Of a stretch of 64,000 bases of DNA, positions 54,753 to 62,562 are shown piece by piece (within the stretch, counting starts at the first letter, position 1; each line of letters starts with the position of its first letter). The position numbers were made by a program, and so were the translations under genes. This DNA comes from Bacteroides sedimenti (GTDB lineage Bacteria; Bacteroidota; Bacteroidia; Bacteroidales; Bacteroidaceae). The stretch is taken from positions 2,790,001-2,854,000 of the forward strand of contig NZ_AP028055.1 of the NCBI RefSeq assembly GCF_040365225.1. Reading direction: 5' to 3'. Under the pieces are notes generated by a model that saw only the letters and a program-made list of their open reading frames with translations, searched no databases and was not told where the DNA came from.

Positions 54753-54773
54753 GGGCACCTTGTCAGGGTGCCC
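54753..54773 (+). terminator. terminator after the FKBP pair
   Basis: GGGCACC and GGTGCCC form a stem around seven bases, followed by eight T residues. Confidence 0.88.
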
Positions 54774-54861
54774 TTTTTTTTATAACTGTCATCAATTTGT
54801 TTGTTGTAAATACAAAAATGAATAATTTGCAATAAATGATAGGAAAATTAAAATAATTCTC

Positions 54862-54869
54862 TATATTTG
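54862..54869 (+). promoter_or_regulatory. -7 promoter element for the Lrp-family gene
   Basis: TATATTTG fits TAnnTTTG and lies 40 bases before the ATG at 54910. Confidence 0.55.
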
Positions 54870-54909
54870 CTTACTTTTTGATACTAAATAAGAACTTATA
54901 TTCATTTAT

Positions 54910-55374
54910 ATGGAAAAAATTGATAGTCTTGACAGGCAGATTCTGGAGATAATTTCACAGAACGCACGCATCCCGTTTAAAGATGTCGCTGCAGAATGTG
55001 GCGTATCGCGCGCAGCTATCCATCAACGTGTTCAACGATTGATAGACCTGGGTGTAATCGTTGGTTCCGGATATCACGTAAATCCTAAGAGTTTAGGATA
55101 CAGAACCTGCACTTATGTAGGTATTAAACTGGAAAAAGGATCCATGTACAAAAATGTGGTGGCACAGCTTGAAAAAATTCCAGAGGTTGTGGAATGCCAT
55201 TTCACAACAGGGCCATACACCATGCTTACAAAAGTATACGCTTGCGATAATGAGCACCTGATGGAGCTGCTCAATTCGAAAATGCAGGAAATCCCAGGAG
55301 TTACAGCTACTGAGACACTGATTTCTTTAGAACAGAGCATCAAGAAAGAAGTTCCAATTAAAGCAGATAAATAA
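54910..55374 (+). CDS. Lrp/AsnC family transcriptional regulator
   Basis: The protein has 154 residues. An AsnC-type helix-turn-helix covers about 5-55 (LDRQILEIISQNARIPFKDVAAECGVSRAAIHQRVQRL). A RAM ligand-binding domain fills the rest, with GPYTMLTKVYACDNEHLMELL. Members sense amino acids and bind DNA as octamers. A target cannot be read. It is followed 7 bases later by a DUF4491 membrane gene, the likely partner on the same transcript. Confidence 0.92.
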   Translation: MEKIDSLDRQILEIISQNARIPFKDVAAECGVSRAAIHQRVQRLIDLGVIVGSGYHVNPKSLGYRTCTYVGIKLEKGSMYKNVVAQLEKIPEVVECHFTTGPYTMLTKVYACDNEHLMELLNSKMQEIPGVTATETLISLEQSIKKEVPIKADK

Positions 55375-55381
55375 AAACCAG

Positions 55382-55696
55382 ATGACTGACTTGTTAAACT
55401 CTTATCATCTTACCGGACTTGTAATAGGAATCTGCACCTTCCTGATAATAGGGCTCTTTCATCCTATTGTGATTAAAGCGGAATATTATTGGAGTACAAA
55501 ATGTTGGTGGATCTTTCTTATATTAGGGGTTGCTGGGGTTATTGCCTCTTTTGCAACTGAAGATGTATTTTTTTCTTCTTTGCTGGGAGTCTTTGCGTTT
55601 TCTTCATTCTGGACTATCAAGGAGATTTTTGACCAGGAAAAGCGTGTAAAGAAAGGATGGTTTCCTAAGAATCCTAAACGAACCTACAAATTTTAA
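55382..55696 (+). CDS. DUF4491 family membrane protein
   Basis: A 104-residue membrane protein with about three hydrophobic segments (HLTGLVIGICTFLIIGLFHP, WWIFLILGVAGVIASF and LLGVFAFSSFWTI). It matches the small Bacteroidales family DUF4491 by its HLTG and FHPIVIKAEYYWSTKCWW motifs. It ends NPKRTYKF. Its function is unknown. It is coupled to the Lrp regulator and ends before a terminator shared with buk. Confidence 0.82.
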   Translation: MTDLLNSYHLTGLVIGICTFLIIGLFHPIVIKAEYYWSTKCWWIFLILGVAGVIASFATEDVFFSSLLGVFAFSSFWTIKEIFDQEKRVKKGWFPKNPKRTYKF

Positions 55697-55750
55697 AACC
55701 CGGGCTAATCTGAAAATAGATTTCATTTCTCAACTTTATATACAGAAAAA

Positions 55751-55778
55751 AGAGAACGCATATAGTAATGCGTTCTCT
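55751..55778. terminator. bidirectional terminator between DUF4491 and buk
   Basis: AGAGAACGCAT and ATGCGTTCTCT pair perfectly around six bases, with A and T runs outside. It lies between convergent genes. Confidence 0.85.
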
Positions 55779-55785
55779 TTTTTTA

Positions 55786-56847
55786 TTAGTTGTAGACCTT
55801 ACATACAATGTTTCCCTGTAATGCTTCGAGCGCATTAAATGCCAAAGCCTCCATCTCATCCTCTCCTGGGAATATGTGGATAGGTGCCAAAAAATCTATC
55901 TGACCAATCAGCCTGTCTACACAATAACTGTTATAAGCTATTCCTCCTGTCAAGATGATAGCATCTACATTGCCTCGTAAAGAAACACACATGGATCCTA
56001 TTTCTTTAGCTACAGTGTAAATCATAGCATCGACAATTAATTCGGCATTAGCATCTCCATCATTAATTTTTTTTATAACCGCAGGCATGTCGGTAGTTCC
56101 TAGATGAGCCATCACTCCTCCTTTTCCACAAATCATCTTATCAATTTCTTGGAGCGAATATTTCCCACTGAAGCAAAGTTCGGCTAATGCTCTGGCAGAA
56201 AGCGTTCCAGCTCTCTCAGGCGAAAAAGGGCCACTACCATTTAATGCATTATTAACATCAATTACCCGTCCGCAGCGATGGGCTGCAACTGATATCCCTC
56301 CTCCTAAATGAGCAATGACCAAATTCATCTTCTCATAGTTCTTATTAATGCTCCGAGCATATTTACGTCCTACAGCCTTGTGATTCAGTGCATGAAAAAT
56401 AGAAACACGGGGGAGCATAGGCAATCCAGAAATACGGGCAACATCCTCCAGTTCATCAACAACAACCGGATCGGCAATGTAGGCCTTACACCCAGGGATA
56501 GATCGGGAAATATCTTCGGCCAGCAAGCCACCTAAGTTACTGGCATGCTGCATTGATGCATTCCGTAAATCTTTTAGCATTGTTTCGTTTACCTCATATA
56601 CTCCGCTTGGAATAGGCTTAAGTAACCCGCCACGACCTACAACTGCATCAAAGAGAAATAAGACATCTTCCTTTTTCAGTTCTGCAAGTATTAACTCTTT
56701 ACGAAATTCATACTGTGAATTTATTGTTGGAAAAGGAGAGAGAGTTTCAATCGAATGATAGAATGTTTTTACAAACAAACGCTTTTCATTTTCATAGACG
56801 GCAATCTTTGTAGATGTTGAGCCGGGGTTAATCGCCAGGATTTTCAT
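55786..56847 (-). CDS. buk: butyrate kinase
   Basis: Buk belongs to the acetate/sugar kinase fold and interconverts butyryl phosphate and butyrate, yielding ATP. The 353-residue protein opens ILAINPGSTSTKIAVYENEK, with the conserved IAHLGGGISVAAHRCGRVIDVNNALNG near residue 178. It begins 9 bases after ptb. In Bacteroidales the pair may handle branched acyl groups. That part is inference. Confidence 0.93.
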   Translation of the reverse strand: MKILAINPGSTSTKIAVYENEKRLFVKTFYHSIETLSPFPTINSQYEFRKELILAELKKEDVLFLFDAVVGRGGLLKPIPSGVYEVNETMLKDLRNASMQHASNLGGLLAEDISRSIPGCKAYIADPVVVDELEDVARISGLPMLPRVSIFHALNHKAVGRKYARSINKNYEKMNLVIAHLGGGISVAAHRCGRVIDVNNALNGSGPFSPERAGTLSARALAELCFSGKYSLQEIDKMICGKGGVMAHLGTTDMPAVIKKINDGDANAELIVDAMIYTVAKEIGSMCVSLRGNVDAIILTGGIAYNSYCVDRLIGQIDFLAPIHIFPGEDEMEALAFNALEALQGNIVCKVYN

Positions 56848-56856
56848 AGAGTAATA

Positions 56857-57762
56857 TTATGAGGTTAAACAAGCCATTGCTATACTGTAATATTTAGAAA
56901 GTCCGCTATCACTTCTGGAGGGTAATACCACAGGACAAATTGGCCCTTGCAACAGACCTGCCATTTGGGCATTACAGAAAAGTGAAACCCCTTTATAAAA
57001 TGCATTTCCAGATTCAATATTTGGGAAGATAAGCACATCAGCCTTCCCGTCTATAGGAGAAACTATACCTTTGATATCACCGCTTGCCTGTTCGCAAGAG
57101 GTACGTACATCGAGCGGCCCGTCAATTATTACATTACCAAATTCACCAGCTTCCGCAAGCTCAACAATATTCACATAATCCAACGAATGAGGAAACTTGG
57201 AACTTACTTTCTCGGTGCAATGAATCAACGAAATGCGAGGCTGTTCAATGCCAAAACTACGGCATGTATGTATTGCATACCAAATCATTTCAATACGTTG
57301 CTGGAGTGAAGGACGGGGTATTACTGCTGCATCTGAGAAAAAAAGCAGTTTATGGTAACTAGGAATCTGCATGACCGACAAATGGGTCAGCACCTTTCCT
57401 GCAGGGAGCAATCCTTTTTCCTTATCAAGTATGGCACGTAGCAGGTTGTCCGTATTAATGATTCCTTTCATCAGGATATCTGCTCCGCCATCTCTTACAA
57501 TACGAACAGCCTCAATTGCCGCCTCGTCGGGGTCTTCTATGTGAATGGTTCTAACAAACTCGGGGTATTTCTTTAAAGTCTGATATTTCTCCAGAATCGC
57601 TGAGTCACCTATCATCAGGAACTCGGCAATCCCCTCTTCAAGAGCACGTGCTATGGCATACTCAGTATTTGGATCATTGGCGCAAACCACAGCAATTCGT
57701 TTGCGTCTCTTTGATGTCATCAAATGAGCTGTTAACTGTTCAAAACTACATATTGGAACCAT
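56857..57762 (-). CDS. ptb: phosphate butyryltransferase-like phosphotransacylase
   Basis: This 301-residue enzyme of the phosphate acetyl/butyryltransferase family should convert butyryl-CoA (or a branched acyl-CoA) and phosphate to the acyl phosphate used by Buk. It shows RRKRIAVVCANDPNTEYAIARALEEG, GGADILMKGIINTDNLLRAIL and the C-terminal GKADVLIFPNIESGNAFYKG typical of the family. The adjacent kinase supports the assignment. No butyryl-CoA dehydrogenase is in the window, so substrate identity stays open. Confidence 0.9.
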   Translation of the reverse strand: MVPICSFEQLTAHLMTSKRRKRIAVVCANDPNTEYAIARALEEGIAEFLMIGDSAILEKYQTLKKYPEFVRTIHIEDPDEAAIEAVRIVRDGGADILMKGIINTDNLLRAILDKEKGLLPAGKVLTHLSVMQIPSYHKLLFFSDAAVIPRPSLQQRIEMIWYAIHTCRSFGIEQPRISLIHCTEKVSSKFPHSLDYVNIVELAEAGEFGNVIIDGPLDVRTSCEQASGDIKGIVSPIDGKADVLIFPNIESGNAFYKGVSLFCNAQMAGLLQGPICPVVLPSRSDSGLSKYYSIAMACLTS

Positions 57763-57985
57763 AAGGATTGTATTTTTAGCAAATATGCGAAAAAAGTTTG
57801 AAATCTATTCATCTGGCAAAAAAATAATCAAAAGGGAAGTATAAAATTAACAATACAGGTATAACTGCACTATCAACCTATCAAATTGATAGTTCAAAAA
57901 GGACTAAAGAACTAGTAAATCAGTGCTTCTTTATACCTTTTTCAGCAATTATCAACATATTGTTTACCTTATTCAGATTTTAATG

Positions 57986-57993
57986 TACATTTG
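57986..57993 (+). promoter_or_regulatory. -7 promoter element for the LD-carboxypeptidase
   Basis: TACATTTG fits TAnnTTTG and lies 16 bases before the ATG at 58010. Confidence 0.5.
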
Positions 57994-58009
57994 CAAAAAA
58001 TAGATATAT

Positions 58010-58918
58010 ATGAGTACGTTTCAATTTCCTCCCATTCTTAAATCGGGAGACAAGGTTACCATCATATCTCCTGCTGGAAAGATAGATAAAAATTTCCTGA
58101 ATGGAGCAAAAAAAACAATCGAATCGTGGGGGTTAAAAGTTGCTTTTAGTAAACATGCCGCAGGAGAGAACGGACGATTTTCTGGATCAACAAAACAGCG
58201 AATAGCCGATCTTCAGTCTGCAATGGACGATGAAGAGACAAAAGCAATTCTTTGCAGTCGTGGAGGTTATGGCGCCATTCACCTCATTGACCAGATCAGT
58301 TTTACTAAATTCTTGGAACATCCTAAGTGGTTATTGGGATACAGTGATATTACTCTACTACATGGACTTTTTCAGCAAAAAGGCTTTGCATCAATCCACT
58401 CATTAATGGCAAGACATCTGACCGTTGAGCCGTCCGACGATCCATGTTCAATGCATCTTAAAAACATACTCTTTGGGGAATTGCCTGTTTATAAATCGCC
58501 CAAACACACACGTAACATCAAAGGAAAAGCAGAAGGAGTCCTTCGAGGAGGAAATCTATCTGTGCTTTACGGAATGAGAGGTACTCCATTTGACATCCCT
58601 GCAGAAGGAACGATTTTATTCCTTGAGGACATAGGAGAACGACCATATCATATTGACCGGATGATGCATAACCTGAAGCTTGGAGGGATTCTTGAGAAAA
58701 TTTCAGGCTTGATAATAGGACAATTCACAGAATATGATGAGGATCCGTCAATGGGTAAAGAGGTATATGAGATGATTGCCGACCTGGTTAAACCTTATGG
58801 TTATCCGGTATGCTTTGATTTCCCGGTTGGACATATTGCCAACAACGTACCTTTGATTTGTGGTGGAGAAGTTGAACTGATTGTAGAAGACAACGGTGCA
58901 GAGTTGATATTCAAATAA
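58010..58918 (+). CDS. LD-carboxypeptidase (S66 family)
   Basis: S66 enzymes remove the terminal D-Ala from tetrapeptides during murein recycling. The 302 residues contain the serine nucleophile in GYSDITLLHG near residue 114, the Glu in FLEDIGERPYHIDRMMHNLKLGG near residue 207 and the His in DFPVGHIANNVP near residue 276. No signal peptide is present, so it works in the cytoplasm as in LdcA. It is a single-gene unit with its own promoter word. Confidence 0.94.
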   Translation: MSTFQFPPILKSGDKVTIISPAGKIDKNFLNGAKKTIESWGLKVAFSKHAAGENGRFSGSTKQRIADLQSAMDDEETKAILCSRGGYGAIHLIDQISFTKFLEHPKWLLGYSDITLLHGLFQQKGFASIHSLMARHLTVEPSDDPCSMHLKNILFGELPVYKSPKHTRNIKGKAEGVLRGGNLSVLYGMRGTPFDIPAEGTILFLEDIGERPYHIDRMMHNLKLGGILEKISGLIIGQFTEYDEDPSMGKEVYEMIADLVKPYGYPVCFDFPVGHIANNVPLICGGEVELIVEDNGAELIFK

Positions 58919-58983
58919 TCTGTACTTTCGTATAATTTTGTGAAAACAAGGGTACAAAAAAGAATTATCTACTTAAAGATTTG

Positions 58984-58991
58984 TACTTTTG
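58984..58991 (+). promoter_or_regulatory. -7 promoter element for the M28 gene
   Basis: TACTTTTG fits TAnnTTTG and ends 25 bases before the ATG at 59017. Confidence 0.5.
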
Positions 58992-59016
58992 AAACATAAA
59001 CTCAAATAGTCAAAGA

Positions 59017-60006
59017 ATGAAAAAGAACTATTTTCTGCTGATATTGGCAACGCTGCTTTTTGCATGCGCTTCCTGCGGAACTAACAACAAATCTTCCAAC
59101 CAGAAAGAAGAGATAGTAAAAGCACCCGACTTTGATGCTGATAGTGCATACAATTATGTAAAGGCTCAGGTCGATTTTGGTCCGAGAGTTCCCAATACAA
59201 AAGAGCATAAAAACTGCGGAGAATATCTTGCCGGAAAACTGACTTCTTTCGGTGCTAAGGTCACCAATCAGTATGCAGATCTTATAGCTTACGACGGAAC
59301 ACTCCTAAAAGGACGCAATATTATAGGATCATATAATCCCGAAACAAAAAAAAGAGTACTGCTGTTTGCTCATTGGGACACTCGTCCGTGGGCTGACAAT
59401 GATAAAGATGAATCAAAACATCACACTCCTATTTTAGGAGCCAATGACGCCGCCAGCGGTGTGGGAGTTCTTCTTGAAATTGCCCGTCAAATTAATAAAA
59501 AAGCTCCATCAATCGGAGTAGACATCATCTTCTTTGATGCGGAGGATTATGGCACACCGGAGTTCTATAATGGAGAACATAAAGAAGAGAGCTGGTGTCT
59601 GGGAACACAATATTGGGCAAACAACCCGCATGTTGAAGGATACAATGCCCGTTTCGGAATACTGCTTGACATGGTTGGTGGAAAAGGAGCCACTTTTTAT
59701 AAAGAAGGATATTCAAAACAGTTTGCAGAACCAATAGTTAAGAAAGTTTGGAGCAAAGCTTCTTCATTGGGATATAACAGTTATTTTATAAATGAGGATG
59801 GAGGACTGGTTACAGACGATCACCTTTTTGTAAATCGTATTGCAAGGATCCCTTGCATTGACATCATTCCGACAGATATGAGCAGTCAGGAGGGCGGATT
59901 CGGTGCATTCTGGCATACAACGGATGATAATATGAATATCATAGACCGTTCAACGCTCAAAGCTGTAGGACAAACCGTTTTAGAGGTATTATATAACGAA
60001 AAATAA
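59017..60006 (+). CDS. M28 family peptidase / glutaminyl cyclase-like lipoprotein
   Basis: The 329-residue protein has a lipoprotein signal (LLFACASCGT, Cys at 17 or 20) and an M28 zinc peptidase domain. Metal ligands are visible in FAHWDTRPWADND near residue 118, GANDAASGVG near 148 and FFDAEDYG near 173. The final His is in FWHTTDDN near residue 300. Bacteroidetes members have been linked to glutaminyl cyclase activity as well as to aminopeptidases; the sequence does not settle which. It is followed 18 bases later by sufE. Confidence 0.9.
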   Translation: MKKNYFLLILATLLFACASCGTNNKSSNQKEEIVKAPDFDADSAYNYVKAQVDFGPRVPNTKEHKNCGEYLAGKLTSFGAKVTNQYADLIAYDGTLLKGRNIIGSYNPETKKRVLLFAHWDTRPWADNDKDESKHHTPILGANDAASGVGVLLEIARQINKKAPSIGVDIIFFDAEDYGTPEFYNGEHKEESWCLGTQYWANNPHVEGYNARFGILLDMVGGKGATFYKEGYSKQFAEPIVKKVWSKASSLGYNSYFINEDGGLVTDDHLFVNRIARIPCIDIIPTDMSSQEGGFGAFWHTTDDNMNIIDRSTLKAVGQTVLEVLYNEK

Positions 60007-60024
60007 TTTTGAAATAAAAATCAT

Positions 60025-60450
60025 ATGACCATTAATGAATTACAGGAAGAGGTAATTGAAGAATTCAGCAGTTTCGATGACTGGATGGATAGATATCAGT
60101 TACTTATTGATTTAGGAAACGAACAGGAACCTTTGGAAGAACAATATAAGACGGAACAAAACCTGATTCAAGGATGCCAAAGCCGGGTATGGCTTCAGGC
60201 AGATCAGATTGACGGGAAACTCATTTTCAAGGCAGAGAGTGATGCTCTTATTGTAAAAGGAATCATTGCTCTTCTAATAAAAGTAGTATCAGATCATACG
60301 CCTGATGAAATACTGGAAAGCGAACTTTATTTCATTGACAGAATCGGATTGAGAGAGCATCTTTCACCTACCCGTAGCAACGGCCTTCTGTCAATGGTCA
60401 AACAAATGAGAATGTACGCACTGGCATACAAAGCAAAAGGAGGAAATTAA
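60025..60450 (+). CDS. sufE: SufE-like cysteine desulfuration protein
   Basis: SufE accepts sulfur from the desulfurase SufS on a cysteine and passes it on for Fe-S assembly. In this 141-residue protein the active Cys51 lies in IQGCQSRVWLQ. The C-terminal LREHLSPTRSNGLLSMVKQM matches the family. The suf machinery is not in the window. Its stop shares TTAA with the stop of the convergent next gene. Confidence 0.95.
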   Translation: MTINELQEEVIEEFSSFDDWMDRYQLLIDLGNEQEPLEEQYKTEQNLIQGCQSRVWLQADQIDGKLIFKAESDALIVKGIIALLIKVVSDHTPDEILESELYFIDRIGLREHLSPTRSNGLLSMVKQMRMYALAYKAKGGN

Positions 60451-60466
60451 GAAATCCTCCTTTGCT
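60432..60466. terminator. hairpin over the convergent sufE end
   Basis: AGCAAAAGGAGGA and TCCTCCTTTGCT form an imperfect stem spanning the ends of both convergent genes. It lacks a long T tract, so termination is tentative. Confidence 0.45.
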
Positions 60467-60866
60467 CTACTATAAGTACTATCAACGAAGTAAGGAATAG
60501 TATACCTGTCGAGGTAACGGCAATGTACCCCCACTCATATTTCCATGTAAAAAAGGAGACTCCAAAAAGTAGGGCAGTAAGAATAAAAGAGATCGTATCA
60601 CGCTTTATCCTGCTTTTCTGTCTGAGCCGATCATGAATCTTTTTCTCATCAATCAGTAATCCGCATCCTACGGATCGAACAAGTATCTGCATGTTCCGAG
60701 GAGAGATCATAGCTGGATCATATTCTACTTTCATCAACATGTTTGAAGGATTTACTGAAACTTCTGTAACTCCCAACTGGGAATTAATGATCCGCTTAAT
60801 CCATTGTATCTTTTCTTTATGCCTGATGTTAGTAATCAGAAACACTCCCTTTGTGATTGTATCCAT
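60447..60866 (-). CDS. orphan HMA-like domain protein with two membrane segments
   Basis: The 139-residue product starts with a ferredoxin-like fold of the heavy-metal-associated type (about residues 5-70, FLITNIRHKEKIQWIKRIINS, then VKVEYDPAMIS-like strands). The metal-binding CxxC loop is missing (NIRHKEK in its place). Two hydrophobic segments follow near 92-108 and 112-132, and the protein ends VEQRRIS. This is the N-terminal layout of P1B metal ATPases, but the pump core is absent, so it is a relic or a stand-alone adaptor. No metal gene is adjacent. Confidence 0.6.
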   Translation of the reverse strand: MDTITKGVFLITNIRHKEKIQWIKRIINSQLGVTEVSVNPSNMLMKVEYDPAMISPRNMQILVRSVGCGLLIDEKKIHDRLRQKSRIKRDTISFILTALLFGVSFFTWKYEWGYIAVTSTGILFLTSLIVLIVEQRRIS

Positions 60867-61001
60867 ATCTCTGCCATTAAATTAATATCGTTTTCGCAAC
60901 ACTGGCAATACAAACAACAAAGAAAGAGAGAATAAAGTTCATTTTAAGATTCCGCAAACATTGCTCTTTTCAAAGTAAATAAGAGATTAAAACGTGACAG
61001 T

Positions 61002-61940
61002 TTAAGAGACAAATGGCTTGTTTCTAAATATTTCCTCAACTTTACGCTGGTCATCCTGAATCTGAGCCTTCAATGCATCCAGACCATTAAATTTGACCTC
61101 CGGACGGATACGTTTTACAAAAGAGACCTTTATTTCTTTTCCATAAATATCCTCATTAAAGTCTAGAATATTTACCTCCAGTGTACGATTAAGTCCATCA
61201 TCAATGGTCGGTCGATGCCCGATATTCATCATCCCGGCAAAATTCTTCTCTTCAACAGTGACTTGAACTGCATAAACACCGTCGGCTGGAATAATTTTAT
61301 CCGGATCAGGGTTCAGATTAGCTGTCGGAAAGCCAATGGTTCGTCCTAACTGCTGTCCGGTAACAACCTCTCCTTCCAAATAATAGTTGTATCCCAAAAA
61401 CTGATTCGCCAAATCCAAGTCTGCTCCCGAAAGAGCCTTACGGATAGCAGAAGAACTGATTTTCAATCCTTCTTGCATGAAAGGCTCTGCCTGAATCACT
61501 TCCATTCCTATCTCCTGTCCGCATAGGCAATAATCTTCAAATCCTTCACTTCGTTTATGGCCAAAACGATGATCGTATCCAATAACGAGTGAATCAACTT
61601 TGAACTGCTTTTTGAGAACACCGGTCATAAACTCACTTGCTGTAAGTGATGATATCTCGGCGTTAAAATTCAACAGAAAGCAGTAATCTACTCCTGTCTG
61701 ACTTAATAGATGCACTTTCTCCTCAAAAGTTGAAAGGAGCTCAATACGGTGAGACGGATCAAGAACTTTGCGTGGATGCACAGGAAAAGTGATCAGAGCG
61801 GAAGGTAATCCCTTGCGTTTCGCCACTTCTTTTATTTGTTCTATGAGAAAACGGTGTCCTTGATGAACACCATCAAAAAAACCAATGGTAGCAACGCAGG
61901 GCTCTATGTTACAATCTTTTGGATCGGAAACAATTCTCAT
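61002..61940 (-). CDS. ribF: bifunctional riboflavin kinase / FAD synthetase
   Basis: RibF makes FMN and then FAD from riboflavin. From ATG 61940 it has 312 residues. The N-terminal FAD synthetase part shows ATIGFFDGVHQGHRFLI with the HxGH-like nucleotidyl motif; the C-terminal kinase part shows GRTIGFPTANL near residue 203. I preferred this start because the longer one at 62006 would overlap the HAD gene and its first 22 residues look unlike the family. It is last in the ATPase-HAD-ribF run. Confidence 0.95.
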   Translation of the reverse strand: MRIVSDPKDCNIEPCVATIGFFDGVHQGHRFLIEQIKEVAKRKGLPSALITFPVHPRKVLDPSHRIELLSTFEEKVHLLSQTGVDYCFLLNFNAEISSLTASEFMTGVLKKQFKVDSLVIGYDHRFGHKRSEGFEDYCLCGQEIGMEVIQAEPFMQEGLKISSSAIRKALSGADLDLANQFLGYNYYLEGEVVTGQQLGRTIGFPTANLNPDPDKIIPADGVYAVQVTVEEKNFAGMMNIGHRPTIDDGLNRTLEVNILDFNEDIYGKEIKVSFVKRIRPEVKFNGLDALKAQIQDDQRKVEEIFRNKPFVS

Positions 61941-61947
61941 CTTCTCA

Positions 61948-62562
61948 TTATTTAAAAATATGCCCCCAATCCTCGTGTGCTTTGGGGGTATATGTATGAA
62001 TGCCAAGTGACTGAGCTGTTATGCAATTGGCCTCGGAATCATCAATAAAGAATGTATCTTCCGGTTGGATACCTGTTACTGCCATTACTGTTTCAAAAAT
62101 CTCTTTCGAAGGTTTTAACTGATGCATTTGATAAGAGAGAAATATCTTCTCAAAGAAATCCTCAACCTGAAGGTTCTTGTATGAAAAAAATCGTTCACAC
62201 GACATTTCCCAGTGAATAGCATTCGTATTACTTAGCAGGAAAACAGAGTAATGTTCACGAAGTTTCAGCAGCAAGTCAAGTTTATAAGTGGGTACGTTCA
62301 CCAGAAAACTATTCCAGGCATCATCTATCTGTTTATCACTCATCTCTTTACCAACAGTCTGTCTTAATTCATCATGAAACTGGTCGGTTGTAATTTCGCC
62401 CTTTTCGAGTTTCATGAGTAATCCCTGCTGATAATAAGGATTCAGCATTTCTTCGATGCAGTCGGCTCCCATCGCCTTAAACGACTCGATGCAACGGGAG
62501 CGATCAAGATCAACCAGTACTCCTCCGAAATCCAGTATCAGGTTTTTAATTTTATGATTCAT
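61948..62562 (-). CDS. HAD-superfamily hydrolase (YihX-like)
   Basis: This 204-residue HAD class IA phosphatase shows LILDFGGVLVDLDRSR at residues 8-23, LSNTNAIHWEM near 114 and KPSKEIFETVMAVTG with FIDDSEANCITAQSLG near 180. The DFGGVL motif is typical of the YihX-type subgroup that acts on sugar phosphates. Its start overlaps the stop of the P-type ATPase gene by four bases (ATGA), which indicates coupled translation. Substrate unknown. Confidence 0.88.
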   Translation of the reverse strand: MNHKIKNLILDFGGVLVDLDRSRCIESFKAMGADCIEEMLNPYYQQGLLMKLEKGEITTDQFHDELRQTVGKEMSDKQIDDAWNSFLVNVPTYKLDLLLKLREHYSVFLLSNTNAIHWEMSCERFFSYKNLQVEDFFEKIFLSYQMHQLKPSKEIFETVMAVTGIQPEDTFFIDDSEANCITAQSLGIHTYTPKAHEDWGHIFK

